Shown one piece after another: positions 8,411-17,615 of a stretch of DNA of 64,000 bases (positions are counted from its first letter, which is position 1; each line of letters opens with the position of its first letter). A program made the position numbers and the translations under genes. The stretch is taken from assembly GCA_963842505.1 (NCBI GenBank), contig CAWJGZ010000001.1, positions 2,170,001 through 2,234,000 on the forward strand. The letters are read 5' to 3'. A model generated the notes under the pieces. It made no database searches and had not been told where the DNA came from. It worked only from the letters and a program-made list of their open reading frames with translations. Source of the stretch: PALSA-129 sp963842505. GTDB lineage: Bacteria; Acidobacteriota; Terriglobia; Bryobacterales; Bryobacteraceae.

Positions 8411-10705
8411 TCAACGGGCCGCTCCGATCGTCTGCTGGGCGATCTTCGCCTCGGGCAGGTTCGGATTTAGCTTCAGTGCAGCCGCCAGCGTGGCCCGGCC
8501 GCGCGCCGCGTCCCCCGCCTTGCTGTAGGCCATTGCCAAGTGGTACTTCCACACCACATTGTCCCTTGCGGTGTTATTGGAACCCGCCCGCTCCAAATAC
8601 GGGACAGCCGCGTTGTAGACTCCCTTTCGGTAGAGAATCCATCCCAGTGTGTCGCAGTATGCCGGCTTCTCGGGAACAAGCTGAACTGCCTCTTGCGCAT
8701 ATTTCAGCGCCTCGTCCGGTTTGTTGGCAACTTCGGACAGCAGATAAGCGAGGTTGTTCAAGGCCTCCGCGCTGCCCGGATTGGCTTCGACAGCTTTTCG
8801 GTATGCCTCCATGGCGCCGCTGCGGTCACCCGTTTTCTCCTCTACAATCCCTAACCACAACTGGGCCGTCGGGTTGCCGGTGTCAGTCGAAAGAATTGTC
8901 TCCAGTCTCTTCTTTGCATCATTTGTTTTGCCTTGCGCGACGTCCAGTTGGGTCAGTGCCAAATCCGCCAGCACATATTTTGGGTCGGCGGCTTTAGCCG
9001 CCTCAAAGGCTGTTCGGGCTTCCGTCTGGGAACCGTGGGACATCAGCGTTAACCCCAGAAAATCCTGCACTGGCGCCGATTTTGGCTGGCTCGCGGCGTA
9101 TTCCTTTACTTTCTGCAAGGCCGTGGCCGCGTCCTTTTGCGCAACGTAGGTCTGGCTGAGCGCCTGCAGAGCGCGCAGGTCCGATGGGTCTATCTTCAGC
9201 GCCTCCTCGATGGCTTTGCGAGCAGCTGCCGGGTCTCCGGACCGCAGCTTCCACACACCGTCTTGAATCAACAGATCCGCCGACCTTTCGCGCGCCAGTC
9301 CCTGGTCGATTCCCTTCCTCATGTCCGCCAGATCGCCTAAACTCCAGAGGGCCCAGTTGCGTTGCACCAGGACCGGGGTCGATTGTTTTTGAGACTGGGG
9401 CGCTTGATTCAGTACATCCAGAGCCGCCTGTGCGTTCTTCGTCGCCAGCAGCGCCTGAGCCAGCTCCAGCCGGACCGGCAGCAGGTAAGCGTTCAGTTCC
9501 AGCGCCTTTGTCAATTCCTGTCGATAGCTGGGTTCCGCGCCACGCGTCTGGTGGAATTTTGCCAGAACATAATGAACTTCCGGCGCGTTCGGTCGCAAAC
9601 GACCCACTTGGTTCAGGTCCATTTCCGCCTGTTCATATTTCCCGGCTCTTAGGTACATCTCGCCGCGTTGCAGGAGAGCATCCAGATCCTTGGCATTCTT
9701 CTTTAGCGCCTGATTCAGAATCTTTTCCGCTTCCGGCAAGCGATTCAGACTCCAGTACACCGTAACCAGCCGCGTCCGCGCCGCGCGGTCGTCGGGATCC
9801 GCCTTCGCCAAGCGTTCAAATTCCCGGACGGCTTCGTCCTTCCTGCCCGCCTGGAACAGATAGATCGCGTACACAGGCTTGAATCCGGGCAGCCCGGACA
9901 GTCGCTTGAAACTCTGTTCGGCTTCCGGCATCCGCCCCGCGCTGTATTGGAGCTTGGCCAGGTTGAATAAGGCGACGCCGTGACGCGGGTCTGCCGAAAG
10001 AGCGCGCTGGAACTGCTGCTCGGCTTCGGCGGCTCTGTGCTGCGAAATGTAGAACTGGCCCAGGTACACCGTGGCGTCCGCGGGGGAGGAAGATTTTTCG
10101 CAGGCTTTTTTCAGGACGTCTTCGGCTCCTTTGGCGTCTTTCTGCTGCAATTTCGCCTGCGCCAGCGTGACGGCAATAGCGAGTTCCTGTGTCGTACTCG
10201 CATCCGCCAGCGCCAGTTCCAGGTGTTGCATGGCATCCGCCGCATCGCCCAGTTTGAGCTCCGTAAGCGCCAGAGCGTGGAGCGCATCCGGATTGCCGGG
10301 ATCTCCTTCGATCAGGTCCTGCAGCCGCTGTTGCGCATCTTTCAATACGCTGGGATCGGCGACGCTGGCCATCAATTGGGCCAGCTTCAGCTTCGCCGCG
10401 GTGTGTTTCGAATTCAACGCAATTGCCTGGCGAAGGCCCCCCACGGCGTTGCGATAATCCTGCCGCGCCAGGTATGCGAGCCCCAGTTGGTAATAGGCTT
10501 CGGCGTTTTTCGGCGCGGCCTGTACGGCATTCTTGAACTCCAGGATGGCCCGCACCGGGTTGCCCTTCTGCATCAATGCCTTGCCGGCCTCGATATATCG
10601 GGCGCTCTTGGCCTCCGGCGACCGGCCACAACCGGTGAACGCGAGGGCCATCCAGGCGAGGGCAATCAGCGCCCGTTTCCGCCCCGAGAACAAGCCGAAC
10701 GTCAT
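8411..10705 (-). CDS. TPR-repeat lipoprotein of the PEP-CTERM system (PrsT-like), copy 1
   Basis: A 764-residue lipoprotein made almost wholly of tetratricopeptide repeats. The signal ends in a lipobox (LAFTGC, Cys near residue 26), so it should be anchored in a membrane. Repeats such as AEAYYQLGLAYLARQDYRNA run from about residue 35 to the end, roughly 20 in all. The size and arrangement match TIGR02917 proteins, which accompany exosortase loci and probably act in polysaccharide or substrate export. GGGAGG lies nine bases before ATG 10705. A near-consensus sigma54 promoter lies 164 bp upstream. A second, divergent copy lies at 15200-17485. Confidence 0.9.
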   Translation of the reverse strand: MTFGLFSGRKRALIALAWMALAFTGCGRSPEAKSARYIEAGKALMQKGNPVRAILEFKNAVQAAPKNAEAYYQLGLAYLARQDYRNAVGGLRQAIALNSKHTAAKLKLAQLMASVADPSVLKDAQQRLQDLIEGDPGNPDALHALALTELKLGDAADAMQHLELALADASTTQELAIAVTLAQAKLQQKDAKGAEDVLKKACEKSSSPADATVYLGQFYISQHRAAEAEQQFQRALSADPRHGVALFNLAKLQYSAGRMPEAEQSFKRLSGLPGFKPVYAIYLFQAGRKDEAVREFERLAKADPDDRAARTRLVTVYWSLNRLPEAEKILNQALKKNAKDLDALLQRGEMYLRAGKYEQAEMDLNQVGRLRPNAPEVHYVLAKFHQTRGAEPSYRQELTKALELNAYLLPVRLELAQALLATKNAQAALDVLNQAPQSQKQSTPVLVQRNWALWSLGDLADMRKGIDQGLARERSADLLIQDGVWKLRSGDPAAARKAIEEALKIDPSDLRALQALSQTYVAQKDAATALQKVKEYAASQPKSAPVQDFLGLTLMSHGSQTEARTAFEAAKAADPKYVLADLALTQLDVAQGKTNDAKKRLETILSTDTGNPTAQLWLGIVEEKTGDRSGAMEAYRKAVEANPGSAEALNNLAYLLSEVANKPDEALKYAQEAVQLVPEKPAYCDTLGWILYRKGVYNAAVPYLERAGSNNTARDNVVWKYHLAMAYSKAGDAARGRATLAAALKLNPNLPEAKIAQQTIGAAR

Positions 10706-10868
10706 TTTCGTTCGCCTCCCTTGTAAGAAAGATCAAAGATCAAAGCAAACCCGCCGGCGCTTCGAGTGTTTCATCTTCCGCGTGTCCGAAAGGCCGCACG
10801 CGTTGTTGCTCGACTCATAACGCTGAACTCCTTACCAGCTCCCACCGAAATAGAAACTAGACCGTAGT

Positions 10869-10884
10869 TGCACGCCACGTGCCA
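10869..10884 (-). promoter_or_regulatory. Sigma54 promoter for TPR lipoprotein 1
   Basis: The minus strand reads TGGCACGTGGCGTGCA: the full TGGCACG -24 element, four-base spacer and (t)TGCA -12 element. This is the best sigma54 match in the window. The leader to the ATG is about 150 bases. Confidence 0.8.
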
Positions 10885-11046
10885 GTCACTCGGCCGGAGC
10901 GCGCAGTAGGTAACTGCTGGTTGACAGCCACTGAAGTTGGCTCATTCTCTCCGAGCCGATGAGGATTCCCAAAAATCGGGAAAAACTCTCAATTTCTCAA
11001 TCTCGCTTGGGGAGAACTTGCGATGCGTGGTTGCCTCTTGCTGAAT

Positions 11047-11433
11047 TCAAACCAAGCCGGCTCGCTGTGCTTGGCGCGCAGTCGGTAAGTCCGTGTGCGT
11101 GGCTTGATCGCACATCCGGGAAAAGGCATATTGCTCGATGCGCCCGCCCACGCCGAATCCGGTCGCTACCTCTTCCACTCGCACCACACGCACGCGGCAA
11201 TACAAGGAAACCGGGGATGGCACGGAACGAAATCCCCCGGGATTGATGAAGACATAACAGGAGATTTTCTCTCCGGGTGTGCAGGGAACTTGAGAGATCC
11301 AGTAAATCCCCTGGCTGCTGAGATTCACGGTAACAGCATCGTCGGCGGGGTTCTCCGCCGACGCCAGAATCCGCACCGGACACCGCAATGCTACTCGCTC
11401 TCGCTGCCGCCGCTCAGAATTCACCGACGCCAT
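11047..11433 (-). CDS. PilZ domain protein 1
   Basis: A 128-residue protein with the cyclic-di-GMP-binding PilZ signature: RRQRERVALRCPVRI near residues 8-22 (the RxxxR part) and NLSSQGIYW near 37-45 (the D/NxSxxG part). PilZ proteins are cytosolic receptors that adjust polysaccharide export, motility or regulation in response to c-di-GMP. Its position between the PEP-CTERM/TPR genes and the two-component pair, plus its own sigma54-type promoter, suggests it tunes the same surface-polymer system. ATG 11433 has GGGAG eight bases upstream. The last 25 or so residues have no clear match. Confidence 0.8.
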   Translation of the reverse strand: MASVNSERRQRERVALRCPVRILASAENPADDAVTVNLSSQGIYWISQVPCTPGEKISCYVFINPGGFRSVPSPVSLYCRVRVVRVEEVATGFGVGGRIEQYAFSRMCDQATHTDLPTARQAQRAGLV

Positions 11434-11514
11434 CCTCGACGCTCCCAGCCTTCATTCCCAATTCCTCGCGGTGCGGCGTTGTGGCCCGTCCGCCGCCGCG
11501 GGCGCCGAAACCGC

Positions 11515-11530
11515 TGCATTTCGGCTACCA
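11515..11530 (-). promoter_or_regulatory. Sigma54 promoter for PilZ gene 1
   Basis: The minus strand reads TGGTAGCCGAAATGCA, with GG/GC spacing exact and a (a)TGCA -12 element, 82 bp before the ATG. The -24 element is partial. Confidence 0.5.
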
Positions 11531-11755
11531 GTCGCAGGTAGCGCCGAAACAACCGGCCGGTCCGGTACTAAAACAGAGAAAAAGTCCCGAAACTCAGACT
11601 TATCTGTAGAAGTGTGGGTACGGCCAGTATGAACGTCAGAAATAGAGTACCTATTTGAACCTTGACGAAAACAGAAAACCCCTATACATTTCAGATCGGT
11701 CACTCTATTTATATTATGTCCCGTACGGCGTTTGAGTATTGCGGAGCGTCGCGGC
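11531..11755. other. Intergenic region upstream of two-component operon
   Basis: AT-richer than its surroundings near 11640-11720, as expected for the rightward promoter of the kinase/regulator pair. I could not pick a clear -35/-10 pair or a sigma54 site. Confidence 0.35.
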
Positions 11756-13015
11756 GTGAAGATTAAGATCATCTCAGAAGACTCGGAACTGCAGCGAATG
11801 TGCAGTGATATCTTGCTGCAGCTTCGGGTTACCGATCTTGAAATCATCGACGAACGACGGAGTCCGTCAGATCTTCCCTGCGACATCTGTGTTTGGGATT
11901 GCTCATTTACCGGTGGGTTGCCGGAATTCCCGATATCGGACTACCGCAAGAGCCACCTCTTCTTGGTGGAGCGGCGGCAAGTCCGCTCGATTCTCGGCAA
12001 GCTGCCGCTGGAGCCGATCGGGTTGCTTCTCAAACCGGTTTCAAAATCGGCGCTGGCGGCATTCCTGGAACAGGCCGTGGCCCGTTGCGCAGCTTGGGAT
12101 GGCGCCCGCCACAGTGAGTCTCGCGGCGCGGGCGCTGACCGCGACGATATGTTGCAGTATCTGTTGCACGCCAACCTGAGGTTGCAGGAGTACGACCATG
12201 ACCGAACCAACTTCCTCGCGCGCGCCCTGCACGACTTTCGCGCGCCGCTGACTGCTCTCAACGGTTATTGCGGCCTCCTGCTGGAAGGGCTGCTTGGGCC
12301 GCTCTCCGTGGAACAGAAGGAAGTGATTCGCCGGCTGGAGCAAAGCGGCAAGCGGTTAGGGAGAATGTCTGCCGCAATGTACGCCTTGACGCTGGGCCGG
12401 CAGGTCCGCCAGCCGCTGAAGCTTCAAGAATACCCCATCGAGGATTGCGTCCAGCAGGCCATCTATGAGCTTGCCGGGGTCACTCACGGAAAGAACATCT
12501 CAATATCCGTGGATTTGCGGCCGGCGCCTTGTCCGTTGTTTTTCGAGCCGACTCAGTTCGAGCAGTTGTTGATCAACCTTCTGGACAATGCCTGCCGGTT
12601 TACGCCGCGGCATGGCTCGATTGAAATCGTGGGCGGTCCCGGTTTTTGGGAAAGGCGCTCGTGCTCGGCCAACAGTGTTGCCGTCGAGCGCCGCCGGGGG
12701 CACTCGGCCGAGCCCAACGTGTACCGGGTCGACATCACGGACTCCGGGCCGGGCATCCCCGAGTCGTTCCTGCCGTTGATCTTTGAAGAGTACACTTCCT
12801 ATTCCGGGCCGGACGACCGGTCCGGCGGGGGCTTGGGTCTGGCGATTTGCCGGACCATTGTGCACTCCCACCAGGGGAGTATCTGGGCGACTTCTGGAAA
12901 AGACGGAGTTACCTTCTCATTCGTATTTCCGCTGCGGCTGGAGGAATGCTCCGCGGATCTTTTTTCCGCCGGCGTCTTGCCCAAGTCTTCCAACCTGGAG
13001 GTTGCGGCGCCGTGA
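11756..13015 (+). CDS. Receiver-histidine kinase of the PEP-CTERM locus
   Basis: A 419-residue kinase from GTG 11756, which follows GGAG at nine bases and gives a typical receiver start (VKIKIISEDSEL). An in-frame TTG at 11732 is possible. Residues 1-110 look like a receiver domain, with acidic ED near the N-terminus, Asp48 in VWDCSF and Lys93 in LLLKPV. The kinase core follows: H-box His159 in ALHDFRAPLTAL, N-box LLINLLDNACRFTP, G1 DSGPGIP and G2 GGGLGLAICRTIV. No membrane segment is seen, so it is cytosolic. Its stop overlaps the GTG of the response regulator (GTGA). It occupies the place of PrsK in exosortase loci but has a different sensor part. Confidence 0.85.
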   Translation: MKIKIISEDSELQRMCSDILLQLRVTDLEIIDERRSPSDLPCDICVWDCSFTGGLPEFPISDYRKSHLFLVERRQVRSILGKLPLEPIGLLLKPVSKSALAAFLEQAVARCAAWDGARHSESRGAGADRDDMLQYLLHANLRLQEYDHDRTNFLARALHDFRAPLTALNGYCGLLLEGLLGPLSVEQKEVIRRLEQSGKRLGRMSAAMYALTLGRQVRQPLKLQEYPIEDCVQQAIYELAGVTHGKNISISVDLRPAPCPLFFEPTQFEQLLINLLDNACRFTPRHGSIEIVGGPGFWERRSCSANSVAVERRRGHSAEPNVYRVDITDSGPGIPESFLPLIFEEYTSYSGPDDRSGGGLGLAICRTIVHSHQGSIWATSGKDGVTFSFVFPLRLEECSADLFSAGVLPKSSNLEVAAP

Positions 13016-14538
13016 CCAATCAGACAGTTCCGAAGTTTTCGCGTAAAGGCACCATCCTTGTCGCCGATGATGAGCTCGAGGTGCGCAATTACCTCGAGAT
13101 GGCGCTTCGGTGCCACGGTTACGCCGTCGAATTCGCCGAGAACGGCTGCGAAGTAATGGATTCGCTTCGCGATAGCCGGAATGTATCCGCCGTGTTGCTG
13201 GACGTGATCATGCCGCGCAAGGATGGTTTCCAGACGTTGCGCGAAATCCGCCAGTCTGATCGCGACCTTCCGGTGATTCTTCTCTCCGGCGCGTTCTCCC
13301 CGTGCCAGGTGGTAGAGGCAATGAAAAGCGGAGCCAGCGATTGTCTCGCCAAGCCCATCAGCCACGAGGAACTCTGCGGGGCTTTGCAGAAGGTGTTGAG
13401 CAGCACTTGGCACAGGGACCTACCGGTTGCATTCGGCTCCGACGCCCCCGATGCCGACATGGCTTGTTTCGTCGGGAGCGAACGGGCTGCCGAATTCTCT
13501 TCCCTGGTGGAGAAAGTCGCCCGGACCGACATCCCCGTGCTCATCCAGGGCGCCACCGGAACGGGCAAGGAGGTCCTGGCGCGCCATCTGCACCGGGACT
13601 CACGGCGGGCCGGCAAGCCGTTCTTGAAACTGAACTGCGCGGCTCTGCCCTCCGAGTTGGTGGAGAGCGAGTTGTTCGGTTATGAGCGCGGAGCATTCAC
13701 CGGGGCATTCCAGCGCAAGGCCGGGATGTTCGAGCTGGCCGACGGCGGGACCTTGCTGCTGGACGAAATCGGCGACATGGACTTCAAGCTCCAAGCCAAG
13801 CTCTTGCAGGTGTTGCAGGATCAGACATTCCAGCATCTCGGCGGGAAAGACACAATTCGCGTGGACGTGCGGGTTCTGGCGGCCACACATCAGGATCTGG
13901 AGAAAGCCATTGTGAATGGCACGTTCCGAGAGGACCTCTATTATCGCCTGAACGTGATCTCCCTCCTTATCCCTCCCCTGCGGGAAAGGAGGGACCAGAT
14001 TGTGCCGCTTGCGAAAAACCTGTTACGCAGGCACTCCGCGACGGATGACGCGTCGCCTCCGCTGACTGAGGATCTGCGGCAAGCCATGACCGATTATGAC
14101 TGGTTCGGCAACGTTCGAGAGCTCGAGAATTTCGTGCGAAAGTACCTCATCCTTCGCGATCCCGCGTCGGCGGCGAAGGAACTGAGGTTCAAGACGTTGG
14201 ATCATTCCGCCATGCCGATGCTCGCTATCGGGCCGCAAAAGGCTGCTGTCGAGACGTCTCCAAAGGGTCCGATTCTGGAACGGGTGAGCCGCGCCAAGGA
14301 ACAGGCTGAAACCGAGACCATTCTCTCCGCGCTGAATACGACCCGCTGGAACCGCAAGGAAGCCGCCAGCCTGCTGGACATCGAATACAAGGCATTGCTG
14401 TACAAGATGAAAAAACTGGCGATCAGCCACACCGCTACCGCGCAGGCTCGTCCGAACGGTGTGCCGCATCGCGACGCTGAAGGGGAAAAAGGCCAGGTTG
14501 CCCAATACCGGTCGATCGCGGCTCACGCGGGCGGCTAA
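13012..14538 (+). CDS. Sigma54-dependent response regulator (PrsR/NtrC-like)
   Basis: A 508-residue three-domain activator. The receiver holds the phosphorylation site Asp64 (VLLDVIMP) and Lys114 (AKP). The AAA+ domain has Walker A GATGTGKE (180-187), the sigma54-contact loop GAFTGA (227-232) and LLLDEIGDMD as Walker B. The C-terminal Fis-type helix-turn-helix spans about 438-472 (TRWNRKEAASLLDI). It should hydrolyse ATP to open sigma54-RNA polymerase complexes. The gene starts at GTG 13012 overlapping the kinase stop, so the pair is co-translated. The sigma54 sites upstream of neighbouring PEP-CTERM, TPR, PilZ and wzz-like genes are the obvious targets, by analogy with PrsK/PrsR loci. Confidence 0.93.
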   Translation: MTNQTVPKFSRKGTILVADDELEVRNYLEMALRCHGYAVEFAENGCEVMDSLRDSRNVSAVLLDVIMPRKDGFQTLREIRQSDRDLPVILLSGAFSPCQVVEAMKSGASDCLAKPISHEELCGALQKVLSSTWHRDLPVAFGSDAPDADMACFVGSERAAEFSSLVEKVARTDIPVLIQGATGTGKEVLARHLHRDSRRAGKPFLKLNCAALPSELVESELFGYERGAFTGAFQRKAGMFELADGGTLLLDEIGDMDFKLQAKLLQVLQDQTFQHLGGKDTIRVDVRVLAATHQDLEKAIVNGTFREDLYYRLNVISLLIPPLRERRDQIVPLAKNLLRRHSATDDASPPLTEDLRQAMTDYDWFGNVRELENFVRKYLILRDPASAAKELRFKTLDHSAMPMLAIGPQKAAVETSPKGPILERVSRAKEQAETETILSALNTTRWNRKEAASLLDIEYKALLYKMKKLAISHTATAQARPNGVPHRDAEGEKGQVAQYRSIAAHAGG

Positions 14539-14640
14539 ACACCAGCGGTTCGTAAAACAATGGGAAAAAGGGCAAAACTGTGGCACCGGTTCGCCTGGTT
14601 GCAACCTGCCGCCGCGGCATAAGGCATGTGGAATCAGTGA

Positions 14641-15054
14641 GTGCGGTTTGGTCCGCCGATTGCCCGAACTGCGTCCGTCGTGCACCGCAACCGATATCCG
14701 ACTCCTGGGCCAAGGCAGGACAGAGGGGATCGCCGTACGGCTTGGCGTTACCCCCTTCAACTGGACTTGCGTTACCGGCTGCGTAAGAAAGATCGGCTGG
14801 TGGGCGAGGGTTCAGGCAAGACCATCGACATCAGCAGTAAGGGTCTGCTCCTGGCATTGTCCCCTCAGCCCTCCGCAAAGGGCGCCGTGGCAGAACTCTC
14901 CATCTTTTGGCCGCTTCAGCATGAGCCATCGGTTCCACAGTGGCTTAATGTCATCGGTGAAGTCCTGCGAACCGATGAGCGCGGCGTTGCGGTGCGAATC
15001 GCGCGGTACGATTTTAGCAGCCCGCCCCTTGAAGATACCGGCACGGGACCCTGA
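14641..15054 (+). CDS. PilZ domain protein 2
   Basis: About 137 residues. The PilZ signature is present: RRTAWRYPLQLDLRYRL near residues 31-47 and TIDISSKGLLLAL near 61-73. The likely role is c-di-GMP-responsive control, as for the PilZ protein at 11047-11433, from which it differs clearly in sequence. The start at GTG 14641 is uncertain because the first 28 residues are not part of the domain. It lies 102 bp downstream of the response regulator, on the same strand, and could be cotranscribed. A sigma54-like sequence at about 14581-14604 has off-by-one spacing and was not accepted. Confidence 0.7.
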   Translation: MRFGPPIARTASVVHRNRYPTPGPRQDRGDRRTAWRYPLQLDLRYRLRKKDRLVGEGSGKTIDISSKGLLLALSPQPSAKGAVAELSIFWPLQHEPSVPQWLNVIGEVLRTDERGVAVRIARYDFSSPPLEDTGTGP

Positions 15055-15199
15055 CTGCCGGCGCCATCGCCGAAAATCCGCCCACGCAATCTGAATCGCC
15101 TTTGGGAATCGGCCCGATTCCACCAACCGCTGGTGTTCGCGGAAAGGCTCCTGGATGCCCCCGAGCGGCTATCCTCTCAAAGGGTCTTAACCGGCCTTG
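15055..15199. other. Short convergent intergenic region
   Basis: Gap between the PilZ gene and the end of the second TPR gene. No gene or clear hairpin seen. Confidence 0.3.
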
Positions 15200-17485
15200 T
15201 TATTGCCGAGCGAGAGCCGCTCGTGCCAAAGCTGCTTCCGGAGATTTCGGATCTAGAATAACCGCATTGAGCAGATCTCGGCGAGCCTCTTCTTGATTTC
15301 CGAGCTTCCATTCGGCCATTCCCAACTGGTACTGGAACATGGCGTTCTTCTGGTCATTCTCGGCAGATTGCTTCAAGTACTCGCGGGCCGTCTGGTAAAT
15401 CCCTTTCTTGTAGTAAACCCAGCCAATCGTGTCGGTCACCTGCGGGTTGCCGTAGAGTTTTTCCTGCGCCTGTTGGGCCAGCTTCAGCGCCACGTCGATA
15501 TTGCCCCCGTGTTCCGCCAGCACCCAAGCCAGGTTGTTTTTCGCCAGCGCGTCGTCGCTGTTGAGTTGCAGCTCCCGTTCATAGACCCTCCGGGCATCAT
15601 CCCACCGCTGGAGCTTCTCGAAGATCATGCCGCTCCGAAGCATCAGGCCCGCGTCCTTCGGGTGCTGCCGCATCGCTTCAGAGATCAACTGAATGGCTTC
15701 ATTCGATCTCTTCTCCGCCGCATAAGTGTCCGCCAGCAGGATAGTACTGTCGGCGTCGGCCGGCGCCAGATTGAGAGCTTGCCGCAACGCGGGAATAGCC
15801 GCCGTGCGGTTCCTTTCCCACAGGTAAACCTGGCCCAGTTCCCGATAAAGCAGCGCGTCGCGGGGCCGGCTCTTAATCTCGTCTTGCAGGAAGTCAACCG
15901 CCGCATCTGGTTGCTTCGCAACAAAATAGCCCAGTACCACGCTTTCCAAAAGCGACTTCGATTCTGGTTGCAGGTCCCAAGCTTGCTTGAACTCCTTCCG
16001 TGCCCCGCCTAGATCTCGATGGGCCAGATAGAGAACGCCCGAGAGTCGATGCGCCTCCGCGTTGCCGGGTACTCGTTTGAGTAACCCCCCCAAAACCTTT
16101 TCCGCGCCCGCGTAGTCGCCTGTCTTGAGCAAGGACTGGCCATATAGCAGCATCGCGTCAGTGTCCCCGGGGTAGTTCGCGGCCAGTCGCCTGGAGTTGG
16201 CCAAAGCCCGGTCGAGCGCGCCGGTGGCGTCGTCGAGCTTCGTGAGGCTGAGGAGGGCGGCTCGATAATTGGGATCGTGCTGGAGAGCCGTCTCCAGCTC
16301 TTGTTTGGCTAGCCGGAGATCGCCTTTCTGAATATCCGCCTGCGCCAACCAGTAATGCAGGGCGGTCGAATCGGGCTGGTATTTCGCGGTCTCGTTGAAC
16401 TCCAGCACGGCCTTTTCGCTGTTCCCGTCCGCGAGGTAGAGCCGGCCCTTGAACAGGTGGCCATAGCTGTCCTTTGGATCCTTTTTCAGAAGGACTTCGT
16501 TCAAAGTTTCAGCCGCCTTCCGGTCATTCAGACTCAGGTGAACTTCGATGAGTTTGTGGAGGATGCCCCGATCGTTCTTGTGTTGTTGCAAGAGCCGCTC
16601 CAGTTCGCTCTTCGCCCTGGCCCAGTCGCCAATCCTGACATAGAAATCCGCCAGAGCTCCCCAGTACTTGGGATCGCTCGCATGAGAAACCTGGATTGTT
16701 TTGGCGACCGCTTCCGCTTCCGTATACTTCTTCAAGCCCTCGTAGTACCCCGATTGAGCTTCCAGGACCAGAATGTTGTTATTGCTCATTCGGAGCGCTT
16801 GAGAAAACAACGGCTCCGCCTCAGCCGCCCGGCCCGTAGTCATATAAGACTCGATCAGTGTCAGGTGAGCCGAAACCGATCGAGGATTCTTGTCGACTGC
16901 CAATTTCAAATAACGCTCCGCGGCCGTCGGATCGCCGGAATCCTTCTTGACCGACGCCAACGCCAGCAGGGCGCCGACGTGATTGGGCTGAAGCTCCAAA
17001 ACCCGGTTGAGCGTGCCTTCGGCATCCGCAAGCTTTTTCTGCTGCGCCTGTAGCACCCCGAGATTGAGCAGGGCATCGATATCATCCGGAGAATGGTCCA
17101 AAATGAATTGCAGCTCTTTTTGCGCTTCGCCTGGCTTGCCGCCGAGCCGGTGGATTTGCGCCAGGCCTCGATGGGAAGGCAAGTAATCGGGCTTCGCCGC
17201 AATGGCCTGCTGGAGGAGCGAATAGGCTTGCCGATAATTCCCTTGGCGAAAGCGGATTTCCGCCAGAACATTGGCCGCTTCGGCGAACTTGGGATCGATC
17301 TGAAGAGCGTTCATGAACTGGAGCGCCGCTTTCGGCACATCGCCCTTATTGAGGTACACGACTCCAGCCTGGTAGAACTTCTGTTTCCGGACGTTGGGGT
17401 CCCGGTTGCAAGCCGATAATAAAATGCCACCCAAGAGAACGGCTAGCAGCGGTCGGATGCGCCGGGCGCAAAGGCGGATAACCAT
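15200..17485 (-). CDS. TPR-repeat lipoprotein of the PEP-CTERM system (PrsT-like), copy 2
   Basis: A 761-residue lipoprotein from ATG 17485 (GAGGG six bases upstream). The signal peptide ends in LLSAC, a lipobox, so the mature protein begins CNRDPNVRKQ. Tetratricopeptide repeats fill the remainder, for example FAEAANVLAEIRFRQGNYRQ. It has the same length and layout as the protein at 8411-10705 but diverged sequence, so the locus has two such lipoproteins. It lies 130 bp downstream of PEP-CTERM gene 3 on the same strand, with a terminator hairpin between them and a possible sigma54 site of its own. Confidence 0.9.
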   Translation of the reverse strand: MVIRLCARRIRPLLAVLLGGILLSACNRDPNVRKQKFYQAGVVYLNKGDVPKAALQFMNALQIDPKFAEAANVLAEIRFRQGNYRQAYSLLQQAIAAKPDYLPSHRGLAQIHRLGGKPGEAQKELQFILDHSPDDIDALLNLGVLQAQQKKLADAEGTLNRVLELQPNHVGALLALASVKKDSGDPTAAERYLKLAVDKNPRSVSAHLTLIESYMTTGRAAEAEPLFSQALRMSNNNILVLEAQSGYYEGLKKYTEAEAVAKTIQVSHASDPKYWGALADFYVRIGDWARAKSELERLLQQHKNDRGILHKLIEVHLSLNDRKAAETLNEVLLKKDPKDSYGHLFKGRLYLADGNSEKAVLEFNETAKYQPDSTALHYWLAQADIQKGDLRLAKQELETALQHDPNYRAALLSLTKLDDATGALDRALANSRRLAANYPGDTDAMLLYGQSLLKTGDYAGAEKVLGGLLKRVPGNAEAHRLSGVLYLAHRDLGGARKEFKQAWDLQPESKSLLESVVLGYFVAKQPDAAVDFLQDEIKSRPRDALLYRELGQVYLWERNRTAAIPALRQALNLAPADADSTILLADTYAAEKRSNEAIQLISEAMRQHPKDAGLMLRSGMIFEKLQRWDDARRVYERELQLNSDDALAKNNLAWVLAEHGGNIDVALKLAQQAQEKLYGNPQVTDTIGWVYYKKGIYQTAREYLKQSAENDQKNAMFQYQLGMAEWKLGNQEEARRDLLNAVILDPKSPEAALARAALARQ

Positions 17486-17507
17486 CTCATTCCCTCGCTG
17501 CCGCACA

Positions 17508-17523
17508 TGCACGTTGGAGACCA
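17508..17523 (-). promoter_or_regulatory. Possible sigma54 promoter for TPR lipoprotein 2
   Basis: The minus strand reads TGGTCTCCAACGTGCA, with correct GG/GC spacing but a poor -24 element. It is only 23 bp from the ATG, leaving a leader of about 13 bases that barely holds the ribosome-binding site. Confidence 0.35.
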
Positions 17524-17546
17524 TCAATGACGCAGCCCTAAAACTC

Positions 17547-17580
17547 AAAACCGGAGCGCCCCTATCGGAAGACGCTCCGG
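17547..17580 (-). terminator. Terminator after PEP-CTERM gene 3
   Basis: CCGGAGCG (17551-17558) pairs with CGCTCCGG (17573-17580). The minus strand continues with TTTTGAGTTT. Read-through could still feed the TPR gene. Confidence 0.7.
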
Positions 17581-17615
17581 TCGAAAGTTCCGGTCAAGCA
17601 GATTCAGGTGTGACG

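Noticed and set aside
9816..10736. A 306-codon leftward frame inside TPR gene 1
   Set aside because: Shadow frame; its Arg/Gly-rich translation arises from the codon pattern of the real TPR frame.
14581..14604. TGGCACC.. and CGG..TTGCA before PilZ gene 2 as a sigma54 site
   Set aside because: Both pairings are off by one in spacing.
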